Counted from the first letter of the stretch, positions 44,766-56,009 are shown. The stretch: DNA of 64,000 nt from Candidula unifasciata (GCA_905116865.2 CAJHNH020006612.1:80001-144000); one strand, 5' to 3'. Notes: a model not told the origin generated them from the sequence alone. Made by a program: numbers and translations.

Positions 44766-44769
44766 AACC

Positions 44770-45830
44770 TGATCTGCCGAGTGGAAAAATGCGTCAAGGG
44801 ATGCAACCGGTTTATTATCAAGTTTAACGGTTGTTCACGCAAGTTGTCTCTCTTGGTCTCTCTTTCTGTATGGGACATTGGCTCAACCACGACCGGCTCC
44901 AGCTGACGGGTGTGCTGCTGATGTCATCGATTCGGGCTAATAACGCAGCAGTTCTCAAAAAAAAAAAAAAATAACTATTTTCGATAGGGGCGAGGGAAGA
45001 CAACTTAAATTAAAACTTTAAAGTATATACATGCCTTCTTTAATAATTTCCCAATTTTAGCCGACTGTTCGGGATTTATTGCCGCGGCAGCCTGTTTGAG
45101 AACCGTCGCGTTACCGCACCGTTAGCCCAACCCGGTGACGTCAGCAGCACGACCCGTCAGCTGGAGCCGGTTTTGGCTCAAAACAAGCGATTCCCTTACT
45201 GACATAAAAACAATGCTGGCAATGCTTCATATACGAAACAAAACTGCCATTATTTTGATTTTAGAGACAATTTAAAGGTTATTTGATCGGCGGTTGGGGA
45301 GTATTTCGAAAAAGGTTTACTGCAACACCCTTAACATCACAGGCAGGGCCGTATTTTGACTTGATGAAGCCCTAAGTTTTATGAAACCCTGAAGCCCCTA
45401 CCGTTTTAAATGACACCAGCTAATCTCAGAAATGTTTAAAATATATACGCTGTTTAAATACATAGTTTAAATACACGTCACCCCTTAGAGATCTACATAC
45501 TCTCCATTCCTCGTTTGTGTAGTCCACTTCTGTTTGAAAAAGGCCGCCCGGTCGAAACGTTACGTTGTGTTGTTTTGTGCACGTTTTCCTTTTTCCTATT
45601 TTGTTGAGCTTTTTAGTCATATTTCTCTGGAATTCATTAAATACATAGATAATTTAATTATATTTTCGATATTAAACCATTAATAAAGAATGTGTTTGTA
45701 AAAATCACAGAAAATCGTAGTGACTGGCTAAGATGACCCAGGTTAATAAACCGCGGGAGTTGATGTATATCAAGCTGTTTGTTTTATTCAGTTTAAATAG
45801 TCTACAACATGTTAGAATGAATGTAAGCTT
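44770..45830. other. Unassigned stretch
   Basis: No gene recognised. A 64-codon minus-strand frame at 45620-45426 includes KQHNVTFRPGGLFQTEV. The spelling ggccgcccggtcgaaacgtt resembles a motif common in retroelement flanks. Confidence 0.3.
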
Positions 45831-45837
45831 GAGATCA

Positions 45838-46235
45838 TCATTATTATCATCATAAACCATTTCTGCTGTAAGCGTCGTGGGGAAGAATAATTTACGATCC
45901 AGTACATGCTTGCTGCCACTGGCTATTGTCGTGCCATAAAGGCGTAGAGTGTCTTTAATGTTGTCTATCTATATTTCGTGGCCGTCCTCTTGTTCTTGAA
46001 GTTGATCTTATGAAATGTAGTGACTGTGGTGGTATTTGATACTGCTTCCTTTTAACAAGATTATCAAACCACTTGATCTGCTGTTTCTCTTTGAATCTAG
46101 CACGAGGCGTTCTTCTCCCAATCTGTCTGATAGTATCTTTATTCCTTCGATCTCAGATGGTTAGGCTGGCGGCTTTTCTCAGGCGTCTCGCAAGTGGTGA
46201 CTTTGCGTGTATGTGCACAAGACAATGTCCATGTT
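45838..46235 (-). pseudogene. LINE C-terminus
   Basis: Sister of 34835-35275. Plus-strand ggctggcggcttttctcagg, cacgaggcgttcttctccca and accacttgatctgctgtttc reverse to the RRRTPRA and QQIKWFD-like end of a LINE protein. Confidence 0.65.
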
Positions 46236-46289
46236 TGGCACTAGTAGCTCAGTCTTGGTATAAATATGCTGTCGTCGATAATCAGCGTC

Positions 46290-46525
46290 AGAGTCTGTGG
46301 CTTATGCGTTACCAACGCGCTTCGTGATGCCGGGGTGCCGGGTTCGATCCAAGCTGCGGGAGGTTTCTCTTGCGTTGGTTTCGACAGCGGTACCGAGAGC
46401 TTACCGTTTAGTGGCAATGGCAAACTACTGAACGTAATATTTGCCTAGAAAAACCCACCACAGCCAAAAAATGCTGGGGTTGGTTCTACAGTGTCCTGTA
46501 AAGTATACACAACCAACTAACGTCG
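46290..46525 (+). repeat. SINE-B full copy
   Basis: gtctgtggcttatgcgttac, gatgccggggtgccgggttc (B box GGTTCGATCC), caaactactgaacgtaatat and ggggttggttctacagtgtc. It lies just beyond the 3' end of the TNFR-like gene. Confidence 0.85.
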
Positions 46526-46630
46526 CTAACTGTAGTTTTTTTTTTTTTTTAGTTATGTTTGGATGGCTTAATGATGATAACTGGTAGATAAGTGCACCTG
46601 CTTTCATATATCTTTCGTTAAGTAACTGTA

Positions 46631-46636
46631 TTTATT
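46631..46636 (-). promoter_or_regulatory. AATAAA polyadenylation signal candidate for the TNFR-like gene
   Basis: Reads AATAAA on the minus strand about 126 bases past the stop codon. It is the first consensus signal downstream of exon 3. Confidence 0.5.
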
Positions 46637-46761
46637 ATGGCTGCTCCCTTATCAGCTATTTTCATAAATGTTACTTTATCTGTCTCAGTTCTGAATAGTT
46701 TGTTTTACATTAAATTGTTTCTGATTCACAAAAGTTTCTCGCCTCAGTCAACCCGTATTCA

Positions 46762-46831
46762 TTAAGTGCTGTCCAGAAAAACTTGCGCATCTTCCGCGCG
46801 AAACTCCACACTTTCGCTGGTTGCCTCTGAC
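46762..46831 (-). CDS. TNFR-like receptor exon 3: end of cytoplasmic tail
   Basis: After acceptor TTTCTTACAG it completes an Ala codon and adds 22 residues (SEATSESVEFRAEDAQ then VFLDST) before TAA. The intron before it is only 242 bases. An acidic, serine-rich tail. Confidence 0.72.
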
Positions 46832-49229
46832 CTGTAAGAAACACAAACGTGTGCACAGAATAATCGCTTTACAAACACAAATAAAACAGCGTTAAAAAAA
46901 TACAAGATAACTGTCAAGACATCGACACATAGTGTAAATCTCCACAGCACCTCTTTGTCCATGTTGACAATACCGATCTCGCAAAGAATTCCAAACAAAT
47001 GACTACACAAAAATACTATGTGGACATCAATGCCAACAGTGCCGATCATGCGCGACCGACGATTTTCACTCACGCTGAAGCAGCTTCTTCTTGAACATAT
47101 CCTGTGTATTTGTGTAAAAAATTGCGAGCGTACAGAAAAACGTACAGACTGTCGACCACAACTGCAAAAGAAAATAGAAGAATGCCGACTACTCTAAATT
47201 CTGCAAGGGCGATATTGTGTGCGCTTTTGGTGCGACACTCCGCCGGAAGTTGGTGTTCGTCTGTACAGTTTTTGCAGAGACTGGAGGTGACATTTCTAGG
47301 TTTCTCGCTGCAGGGTAGGCATGTGACGGTGCCATTGATTGTATTTTCTTGCGTAAAAAATCCATGGCCACAAGATGTCTCATTGTCTCTGTCTGTAGAA
47401 TTAAACAAAGTAATGTTAATTTATCAAACTTATTACATAAGGATAAGACATTCAGGGTGAGACATACACACACACACACACACACACACAATATGCACTG
47501 TAACAACTTTCACAAAGTTAGATCGAGCCTGTTCTGTTGTATGGCAGTGAATCTTGGAATGTGAGCAAACAAATTAAGAATTGTTTGGAGGCAACCAAGA
47601 TGTAGTTCTTGAGAAGAATGTTGCGAATACCTGGTACTGCCAGAATAACAGTGATTGCCTGGAAATGACTAATGAAAGTAGAACATTATATACAACAATG
47701 AGAAAAAGACAAAGTTCGCTGGTCATGTGATGAGAAAAGGAGCACTAGAAAATATCGTGACGACTGGAAAGAGGCAGAGGCAAGCCAAGAGGTATAACGG
47801 TGGATGGCTTAAGACAGTGGCATGGAGGAATATAATCAGTGGAATTGATCCAGAACCCCAAAGACTGAGATTTGTGGAGATGCACGAACGCCTACGCCAG
47901 CTGACAAGGCACTTGATGATGATAATGTTAATTTGTCAAATTGTATTACATAAAGCATTCAGTGTGAGCCACAAATGTATTGTAACAAAAGACTTCAATG
48001 AATGAGTTTAGAAACGAAATCTGAACACTCTGGACATTCCCATAAGCGTTTTGTCCCCACCTTCATCAGCCAGTGCAGAATGCAACTTCAGATGGCTTCA
48101 GTAGCAGTCCTGCCTTTCCTCTGTGTTGAGTGTTGGCGAGAATGCCTGGTCACTCTCCCGCCGGACCATTCTGTCCACACTGTGACGATCTGTGTGCGCT
48201 TCCGCAATGTTCATCATCATCATGTGCCGTACCGGTAAACGTAGCCTGTCATGTTTCGCCATCTCACACGATCACCAGAATCACGGATCAGTACAACGTT
48301 CTTGTCTCGTCCAATCCATTTGCGCAGGCCATCAAGGTATTTATCGCTCTGCCTTTCTCTTGCTCTGTTTCCATAAATCATGCCCGTTGGTCCCAAATTT
48401 TCGAATCAATGTTTTCTTATGTTTAAAAAAAAAATTTCTTAACATTGACTGTTTATGTCTAATTGTTCTAGTAGGTTTAGGACTTTCAGCTGTCTCGGCG
48501 AGGACTGATTTCGTTTGTTTTTCTATCCTTTCATGATATTCTTTGCATTCTTCTCAGAAACCACATCTCTGCCGCATTGTTCACTTGCTCCCAAAAAGCC
48601 TTGACAACATCTTCCTTGTCATGCATTAATTTGTCACCAGGTAAACCAGCCAATCTATCCGCCTGTTTGTTTACAAACACACTAGCATATCCTAGGGAAT
48701 AATTCAAGGGCGAAATAGATAACAGCAGATTTTGATAGCCTTTAAAAATGACATGATAAATTCCTCATGTGCGTTCCGATGCCAAATTAGGGGGTGGGGG
48801 TGGAATAGAACCACTACCCAGTGCAGTCAACGCACGGCTCCCTGGGAGCTTGTTCGGGAGCTTCATGAGCGTAGGGCCTTATGCTAATCTCTGTATGTCA
48901 AGTGATTTGTCATAAATACAAATTATATTCTTGTGTGTGGTTGTCATAGGGGCCCCCACCTCACTGGTTTACACAGGGCCCCATAATGCTGTTACGGCGG
49001 CTCTACTGCTACCCCCTAGGAAAAATGTCGTACAAGTCGATTGATTAGTGATGGGGTGTGTGTTTTTGAAGGCGGTGTTCATCTGCCTGGGAGGCGAGGA
49101 ATCAACAATCTGCACATAAATAAGCCGAATCTCCGCGCGAAACTAAAAGCTCTGGAACAAAACTAAAGTCCACAAGTGGACGAACAACCATAATTTTCCA
49201 CCGGAATTTTCAGTCGGCGAAGGCTAAGA

Positions 49230-49265
<36 letters not shown>

Positions 49266-50988
49266 CATGGGCAGATTGACGGAGGAGACAGGAAAATAAA
49301 TAACCACCCTTTGGATGGTAATTATTAGGATGGTGCCGACAGGTGACGTTTAGATGCTGATTTTGATGGTGTTGGTGTTGGTAAAGACAACAACAATAAT
49401 ATATATAATGAATATGTGGATGCTCTTAATGATGACGGCTTTACATAGATAACGGTTATAATGATGATGATCAAGGTGGTGGTGACCACGAAGATGATGA
49501 CAATGTTGTTGTTGATGGTGGGGGGGGGGAGGGGTGGTTATGGTTGTTATTGTTAATGGTGATGATGACCATGGTGATTCGTTTCTATATTTGTTCCGTT
49601 TATTCGATGGATCAACATCATAGCACATGGGTGTAACCCATAAGTGCTCCGTTCTTCTAACTCAGGGCGGAGTCCAAAGGATCTCAGCACAATGCACGTA
49701 ATCCGTTCCACCAGCGAGGATCCTGAAATACTTTGGGTAGATTTGTAACTCCAAATTTTGCCCGGGCAGCGCCGTTTGGCTACTCTTTTTCAACAGGCAA
49801 AGTATAATCCCTAATTCCGTTCTTTTCAGGACGAAATTTTTTGTCATTTGAAGCCCTACTCTGGCTTCTGCCAGGGGCCGCAATATAGGCAGGCCATACA
49901 TATGGCCAAATGTCTGAACGCGGTTTCTGGGACCTCTCCACGGTGATCCTCATCCACATGGTGGCACTTTGTGTCATCGGGTGTTTATCGCTTGTGTGAT
50001 GTCCTGGTGGGGTAGAAAAGTCAGTCAGTCAGGCAAAGTATATTTTTACGTGCGCAACAATACACACGGCCATCCGGTCTTACTACGAAAAGACCAGGGG
50101 AAATTACTAGAAGTCCATGTGAAAAAAAAAAATATGATGATGATGACAATGGAAGTGTGGTAGTGGTAATGGTGGTGGTTATTGCTGTTATTGATAATGG
50201 TGATGTTGATAATGCTGATAATGATGGTGATGACGATAATGATGACGATGGAGGTGGGGTGGCGGTGGTGGTGGTCGCAATGATGTTGGTGATACTGACA
50301 ACAAAAACGATAATGATTGCTTCGATGTTGGTGGTCTCTATTATTGACTGCGGTGACGCCAGCAACTACACAGACCGTCTTGATGGTGGTGATGCTGATA
50401 ATGGTTGTGGCTGTTGTCACAATGATGCTGGTGATGATGCTGACGAGGATAATTATGATTGCTACGACAGTGGTGGCGGCGACGATAATGAAATTATCAA
50501 AATAACCCACCTGTGTTCAGAAGATCATGAAAACCCTCAACTTGATAACTGACATCTGGTTGTAAGCTTCCTTCCATGACAACGGTCCCTTGATCATTGA
50601 TATCACACGACCCTGCACGACAACAAACCGTATCAGTATAACCTTGGCAAGGTCTGGCGGGAACATCGCACTGACTACACAACACACAGTGGTCAGTCTC
50701 TGTAGCAGTTCTAGCCTTGTACCTGTAATATCCGGTCTGGCAGAATATCATAGTATCGTGGGTTTTGTTGCACTGGGCCCCCAGTACTTCTAAGTCCTTG
50801 GTTGTTATCTTTGTGCAAGATAAGCATTCCTCATGGGTATGACCATTGTCCGGCATATAGCTGCCATCTTGGCAAGGTGCGCAAGTCGCCTGGCCGGAAA
50901 CGAAATAGTAACCCTGTGCACATTTTTGTTCTGCTCCACATAAATAACAACAGGTCAGAATTAAAAAACACAAATATAATTGTTTCAT
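46762..50988 (-). CDS. TNF-receptor-superfamily-like type I membrane receptor, three exons
   Basis: The spliced product is 288 residues from exons 50988-50511, 47392-47074 and 46831-46762, with GT-AG introns and phases 1 and 2. Residues 1-18 are a signal peptide (MKQLYLCFLILTCCYLCG). Cysteine-rich modules follow: CAQGYYFVSGQATCAPC, DGSYMPDNGHTHEECLSC, FCQTGYYRY and then CVLCSQC, PARPC and DTVCC. The spacing is that of TNFR CRDs. A fourth, less regular module lies at residues 167-212. One membrane helix is at about 227-247 (VVGILLFSFAVVVDSLYVFLY, with an Asp inside). The cytoplasmic part is only about 40 residues and shows no death domain or clear TRAF-binding motif. Possible N-glycosylation sites include NKT, NET, NGT, NVT and NCT. 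The alternative is another GCC2/GCC3-like cysteine-rich receptor. The ligand is unknown. Confidence 0.82.
47074..47392 (-). CDS. TNFR-like receptor exon 2: last cysteine-rich module and membrane helix
   Basis: Follows acceptor TTTAATTCTACAG in phase 1. It contains CGHGFF, CLPC and KNCTDEHQLPAEC, then the membrane helix and HKYTGYVQEEAAS. The donor GTGAGT leaves phase 2. A CA microsatellite (about 47464-47490) lies roughly 70 bases upstream of the acceptor. Confidence 0.82.
47464..47490. repeat. CA dinucleotide microsatellite
   Basis: Thirteen CA units in the TNFR-like gene's intron 1. Confidence 0.95.
47545..47930 (+). pseudogene. LINE C-terminus
   Basis: In mixed frames: GSESWNVSKQIKNCLEATKM, FLRRMLRIPG, GHVMRKGALENIVTTGKR and VDGLRQW-like. 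It lies in intron 1 of the TNFR-like gene, antisense to it. Confidence 0.7.
48185..48420 (-). pseudogene. LINE C-terminus fragment
   Basis: The minus strand reads RQSDKYLDGLRKWIGRDKNV then RDSGDRVRWRNMTGYV, a GRxxxKYxDGLxxW-type LINE end. Confidence 0.65.
48600..48710 (-). pseudogene. LINE RNase H fragment
   Basis: The minus strand reads GYASVFVNKQADRLAGLPGD then KLMHDKEDVVKAFWEQVNNA, the same protein segment as 30780 onwards. Confidence 0.75.
49065..49225 (-). repeat. Interspersed repeat G (copy 13, partial)
   Basis: ctgcctgggaggcgaggaat, caacaatctgcacataaata, ctggaacaaaactaaagtcc and gacgaacaaccataattt. A GA tract (49232-49262) follows. Confidence 0.7.
49600..50135 (-). repeat. SINE-E interrupted by a repeat F insertion
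   Basis: Left part 49600-49795 (ggatcaacatcatagcacat, aattttgcccgggcagcg), right part from 50033 (gcgcaacaatacacacggcc). The interruption is 49797-50032. Confidence 0.8.
49797..50032 (-). mobile_element. Repeat F unit inserted with a 13-bp target duplication
   Basis: caggcaaagtata occurs at both junctions. The reverse strand reads accaggacatcacacaagcg, ataaacacccgatgacacaa, then agaaaccgcgttcagac. A duplication of this length fits LINE-driven retroposition. Confidence 0.8.
50130..50490. repeat. Degenerate GATGGT/GATAAT low-complexity tract
   Basis: Imperfect GAT-rich units extending to the end of exon 1 of the TNFR-like gene. A similar tract is at 49330-49580. Confidence 0.8.
50511..50988 (-). 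CDS. TNFR-like receptor exon 1: signal peptide and main cysteine-rich domains
   Basis: Encodes residues 1-159 and ends in phase 1 before the donor GTGGGT. The ATG lies in an AAACAATGA context. It ends in a threonine- and glutamate-rich linker (VSYQVEGFHDLLNT). Without splicing the frame stops four codons past the donor. Confidence 0.85.
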
Positions 50989-51054
50989 TGTTTTTCCTTC
51001 GCATTTGGCGGTTTAAATTTTCACGAACTTTTAGGTGCAGCGGTGCCGAACCAC

Positions 51055-51300
51055 CTTTTCGAGGTCATCCTAAAGATATGTTCCAAACAGCGAACCTGGC
51101 CAATGTAGATAGGATCGGCGTTTCCTTCCAAATCGCAGTGAATCTGCCTGAGAAGTAAGGACGAACAGTCTGCAGATAACTAAGCAAAATGGATGTGCAG
51201 AGAAAACTCAAGTTCGGGAACACAGCTAAAGCCCAAACAAAAAACAACCATGACTTTCCGCTAGTATTTACAGTGGGTGAAAGCCAGCAAGACAGCAGAG
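51055..51300 (-). repeat. Interspersed repeat G (copy 14)
   Basis: gatcggcgtttccttccaaa, cagtgaatctgcctgagaag, cgaacagtctgcagataact, gtttacagtgggtgaaag-like. It lies just 5' of the TNFR-like start codon. Confidence 0.75.
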
Positions 51301-51837
51301 TCTAAATCCGACAATTGTTAAGACTGTGAAAAAAATCTTGTCTCTGATAACTGTTCTGCTGTGGATCTATTGTACTTGGGTTCTCATATTTTTAGAGGCT
51401 TGCTTTCATGTTGTGTTTCTGGTATTCCCGTTCTGTAGTTTGTTTATAGGTAAAGAAGTATGGGGCTTTCTTGAAAAAGTTCTTGAATAGGCATAGACAG
51501 TTTCTTTCAAAGTATTCATTTATTGATTTATTTGTTTATTTATTCTTCAGATTAATTATGTGTATTTTTATGTCTATTTGCCACTCAGCGTTTTAGTAGT
51601 AACAATAATGAAAACATCAACAACATTCTGCCGAATGGCCAAAAAAAAAATTTAAAAATGCTTGAATAATAGCTACGGGCTGCAGGTCCCTGTCCCCCCG
51701 CCCTTTTTTTCTATTCGTTTGCTTAGAAAATGTTTACGGCGAGGGAACGGAGCCCATTTGGGAGGGCTGAGAACCGCCCCATCCTCCCGTGTTTTCTTTG
51801 TGGCGGCGCTCATAATAGTAATAATGCTAGTAGTCAG

Positions 51838-52015
51838 AGCTTGTCGGCTATGTGGCTAAGTCGATGCGAACGCTTCGTAATGCCGGGATGCCGGGTTCGA
51901 TCCCAGCTGCGGGCCAAATAAAAGATGTAAATTTGCCTAGAAAAACCAACAACAGCCAGGGGCTGTTGGGGTTGGTTCCGCAACGTCCTGTAAAGGATAC
52001 GCAACTAACCTTTTA
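51838..52015 (+). repeat. SINE-B full copy
   Basis: cttgtcggctatgtggctaa, gaacgcttcgtaatgccggg, atgccgggttcgatcccagc (perfect B box) and ggttggttccgcaacgtcct. It is the cleanest head in the window. Confidence 0.88.
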
Positions 52016-52094
52016 GTCAGAGCTTTGTTTCTGTGATTAGAAAAAAAAACCGCTACAGCGTACCGCGAAAGAATAACCCTGGTATTAGTAGTTG

Positions 52095-52116
52095 CAACAG
52101 CAGCTGTAGTAGTAGT

Positions 52117-52154
<38 letters not shown>

Positions 52155-52257
52155 CAGCAGCAGCATTAGTAGTAGCAGCAGTAGTAGTAGCAGCAGCAGT
52201 AGTAGTAGTAGTAGCAGCAGTAGTAGTAGTAGTAGCAGCAGCGGTAGTAGTAGTAGT

Positions 52258-52301
<44 letters not shown>

Positions 52302-52308
52302 TAGCAGC

Positions 52309-52340
<32 letters not shown>

Positions 52341-52506
52341 CAGCAGCAGTAGTAGTAACAGCAGCAGTAGTAGTAGTAGCAGCAGCAGCAGTAGTAGTAG
52401 TAGTAGTAGTAGCAGCAACAGCAGTAGTAGTAGTAGCAGCAGCAGTAGTAGTAGTAGTAGTAGCAGCAGCAGCAGTAGTAGTATTAGCAGCAGCAGTAGT
52501 AGTAGT

Positions 52507-52541
<35 letters not shown>

Positions 52542-52605
52542 TAGTAGTAGTAGCAGCAGCAGCAGTAGTAGTATTAGCAGCAGCAGTAGTAGTAGCAGCA
52601 GCAGC

Positions 52606-52643
<38 letters not shown>

Positions 52644-52647
52644 CAGC

Positions 52648-52679
<32 letters not shown>

Positions 52680-52761
52680 CAGCAGCAGTAGTAGTAACAG
52701 CAGCAGTAGTAGTAGTAGCAGCAGCAGCAGTAGTAGTAGTAGTAGTAGTAGCAGCAACAGC

Positions 52762-52808
<47 letters not shown>

Positions 52809-52969
52809 CAGCAGCAGCAGTAGTAGTAGTAGTAGCAGCAGCAGTAGTAGTAGTAGTAGTAGAAGCAGCAGCAGTAGTAGTATTAGCAGCAGCAGTAGTA
52901 GTAGTAGCAGCAGCAGCAGCAGTAGCAGCAGCAGCAGCAGTAGTAGTAGTAGCAGCAGCAGCAGCTGTT

Positions 52970-53053
<84 letters not shown>

Positions 53054-53060
53054 GTGTAGT
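52095..53060. repeat. AGT/AGC trinucleotide tract with higher-order duplication
   Basis: About 965 bases of AGT and AGC triplets in irregular blocks. A patterned segment of about 100 bases (including the rare AAC triplets) occurs near 52340 and again near 52680. The poly-Ser and poly-Leu frames are not taken as genes. Confidence 0.95.
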
Positions 53061-53069
53061 AGTTCTAGC

Positions 53070-53980
53070 AGCAGCAATAATAAATATTGTAGTAGTGGTG
53101 GTTGTGGTGGTAGTAGCAGAGCTACTGCTGATGCTGCGACCACTTCGACTACACATTTACTACTGCTACCACCACCACCACTACTCCAATCGGCACTAAT
53201 AAAATGTATCATTTTATCAAAGCCAGAGCTGGTCTTGAGCAGGTGGGTCTAATCTCATTAACTCGCGTCAAACAGTCAGCTTAAGCGGCCTTAGCAGACT
53301 ATTTAGTCAGTTTTTCAACTCTAGCGATTTTTGACAGGCTTTTTTAAAATGTGTTTGACATTACCTTCTTTAGACAATCATATTCTGGCAGAGTCAACTA
53401 CTGCTCTTACATACACACACAATTTAATCGTACACAAATCACGGCTTGCATTGTCATGGTCAAAAGCAACACATACTAAATACCTCACTGACTCAACCGA
53501 ATATTAATCCACCCACATTAAACGTGAAACAATAGGAGCCGTGTGTGCGTGTACGGACAGGTGCGACCACAACCACAGGGACTTTTCTCGCTATACAAAC
53601 TTATATACCTGCACAGTGACCCTGTGCGATCGCGAAAGGGGGGATTTTTAAGACATAGAATTAATAAAAGGACAAAAAAGGTTGACGTGGTAAGGTTACC
53701 TTGGGGACAAGTATTCGGGAAACACAGGAAAGTACTTGGATTCTTTTTATCTTAAATCACCTGTATGGCCAAGTGAAGTCGTAGCTAATTATAGGAAGAA
53801 TGTGAATTCGGGATCGGGGTTTTGTCGAGGATGCCAATTGTAGAGAACATAAAAAATTGTTGATGTGTATGAATTAAAAACGCAGACACACAAAGAAAAA
53901 CTTCGGTGGGGGGGGGGGGAAGAGGGGGGGGGGTGGAATTTTATCCTATACAATTTATTTTTGATAAATCAAGTTCTAAA
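53070..53980. other. Unassigned stretch
   Basis: Nothing recognised apart from a short G-rich tract at 53908-53935. Confidence 0.3.
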
Positions 53981-53984
53981 ACAG

Positions 53985-54660
53985 GGACATAAGAGTGCAT
54001 GGGCCTTTTACAAGCTCGCTCTTCGGGCAAGAAAAGAACAGTTAAGGAAACAGCGGTCTGCCTTCTCCATGACCACCAGGCAGCATGATGATGGAGGTGA
54101 TGGCGGTGAACCAACGCTTTCATGTGTGGCTGGATCAACAGGACTATTCCCGTGTGTGTGTGTGCTGAGTGATTCTGTGAGTATGATCCGGCGGATCGAG
54201 GCAGGCTGATTACGTAGAAAGTGGCTTGAGTCATTGAAAAATGCTCCTGTGTGTGCAGCTACTTTCATATTCGTCCCAGGGTATGCGGGCGTTGTTGGTA
54301 ATGAGAGAGCTGATAGACTGGCAGGTACTGCATTAATTGAAGATGGCCCGCCCATGGATCATGCAGACATTGTCATTGCCCTTAGAGAGATAGGGCGTTC
54401 TGAAGATTTTGGAAACAACGTGCCCACGTCATTTCTAAGATTAAATGAATTGTAAGTAAAGATCGGCACAGCCAAGCATTAGAAGCACATCGAAGGCAAA
54501 CGAAGTCTTGTTAACCAACATAGCACTGGTACTATTAACCGCACGACACTGATGAATATGTTGAGAGGGGAATCTGAGCGCCTATGGGTGTGTCCGGAGT
54601 GCTGTGAAGAGAATCTAACTCATAACTCATCTTTCTCACTAGTACATGTTAGTTAATGGC
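53985..54660 (+). pseudogene. LINE RNase H and C-terminal remnant
   Basis: LSDSVSMIRRIEAG then, shifted, FVPGYAGVVGNERADRLAGT and ALIEDGPPMDHADIVIALRE. This is a clear RNase H end. The following 200 bases decay into the zinc-knuckle-like end (RLWVCPECCE). Confidence 0.8.
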
Positions 54661-54734
54661 GTTGCCCTGTGAAGCTATAAGCAGGACACTTCCGGGTGGC
54701 TTCATTTCTCTGTAAATATTACCTTTCTACATGA

Positions 54735-54815
54735 AAAAGAGTGCCGACTTGTCTGTAAAACATAGATCTAGCCCTATATGCCCATTACGCCTAAAGGCGT
54801 AGGAAAAGTTCCGAT
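54735..54815 (+). repeat. SINE-A tail fragment
   Basis: agatctagccctatatgccc and attacgcctaaaggcgtagg. Confidence 0.7.
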
Positions 54816-54959
54816 CTACATGGGAAATAGGGAGTCTGAGCCCCCTCTTACATATAATCCCGGGGGTGGGAAAGGCCTCAACAGTTATCCTTGTTTAATG
54901 ATAAAATAATGCGCTGAAGGACAATAAAATATAATAATATTTGAAATGATCTGACTTGA

Positions 54960-55185
54960 CGTTGCACCCTACCAGGACATCACACAAGCGATAAACAAAC
55001 ACCCGGTGGACACAAGGGCCCACGATGTGGATGGATGAGGATCAACCCAGTGTAGAAGATCCCGGAAACCCCGATTCAGCCGTAGGCCATATTTATTTTA
55101 AAGGTCCAGCTATATGTATGACTCCCGGCAAAAGGGCTAGGGTGGGCTTCAAAGTAACTAAAAATTGAATCCCGCGTGAATCCTA
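54960..55185 (+). repeat. Interspersed repeat F
   Basis: ccaggacatcacacaagcga, cacccggtggacacaa, ggatgaggatcaaccc, ccggaaaccccgattcagcc and gggtgggcttcaaagt. Confidence 0.8.
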
Positions 55186-55279
55186 ATTGACGCCCCACTA
55201 ATATTTGAAATCAGTAAAATCTCGTGCAATACAGATTAGCATTTTTGTTTACTATCTAAGTCGACCTCTTGTTGGGGAC

Positions 55280-55352
55280 GCCAATGTTTGTTTATTCGAC
55301 AGATCAAACATCATGGCACACGGGTATAAACCCAATAAAGTGCTCCGTTCTA
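55280..55352 (-). repeat. SINE-E end fragment
   Basis: cagatcaaacatcatggcac, acgggtataaaccc and agtgctccgttctact. Confidence 0.65.
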
Positions 55353-55665
55353 CTTGATTGAATCACAGCTGACTCGTCTGTTAGAAACTCTAAACAATAT
55401 GATAACCAAGAGAAGATGGAAATGGCTTGGCCACGTTATGAGAATGAATCCTGATATACCTGCCAAAACAGCTCTCACATGAACACCAGAGGGAAAGAGA
55501 AAACAGGGGCGCCCAAAAACAACATGGAGATGATGGAACGTGACCTGAGTGCGACATCTTTGACATGGAAAACTGCACTGAAGATTGCACAGGACAGGAA
55601 AGCATGGAAAGTCCTCTCTGAAGCCTCATGTGCCACTAGGCATAACGAGAACTGATGATGACTCG
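55353..55665 (+). pseudogene. LINE C-terminus
   Basis: KRRWKWLGHVMRMNPDIPAK then TALT, a stop, TPEGKRKQGRPKTTWR and a frameshift. Ends gccactaggcataacgag. Confidence 0.8.
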
Positions 55666-56009
55666 TCTGCTAACTACCTACCTTAAACAAATCTGCCTTG
55701 TGCTACAACCATAGCTAAATCTTCCACTATCTAATGTCGGCCCACACTAGAAGTAGAACTAGTGTTATCACAAATATGAGCGAAACTATGAGCGTTACGG
55801 CTTTAAAAAAAAACACCTTCATCAGCACGTGAAACATACGGATGAAGATATAATTGCAAGCCAGAATACATACAAGTATTTAGCTTTACCGTGAGGCCTT
55901 TCACAAAATTGTCATCCATATGTAAACAGCAGACTCACACTAAGTTCTGTCCACGCCTGCACCAGCCCTTCCCACTCCTTTTCCCTTCCACACGATGATT
56001 GCATTCTGT

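Noticed and set aside
46762..47073. 103-codon minus-strand ORF reading through intron 2 of the TNFR-like gene
   Set aside because: It overlaps a good donor and acceptor. The upstream frame hits TGA right after the donor, so only its last 22 codons belong to the gene.
51838..51910. Possible genuine tRNA gene (also 32339, 29125, 18587, 61905)
   Set aside because: Pol III boxes are present, but cloverleaf stems do not close and the heads continue into SINE bodies found elsewhere.
52033..53199. 388-codon poly-serine ORF and its 367-codon poly-leucine partner
   Set aside because: They are produced by the AGT/AGC tract. Any frame without TAG stays open, and nothing outside the tract looks coding.
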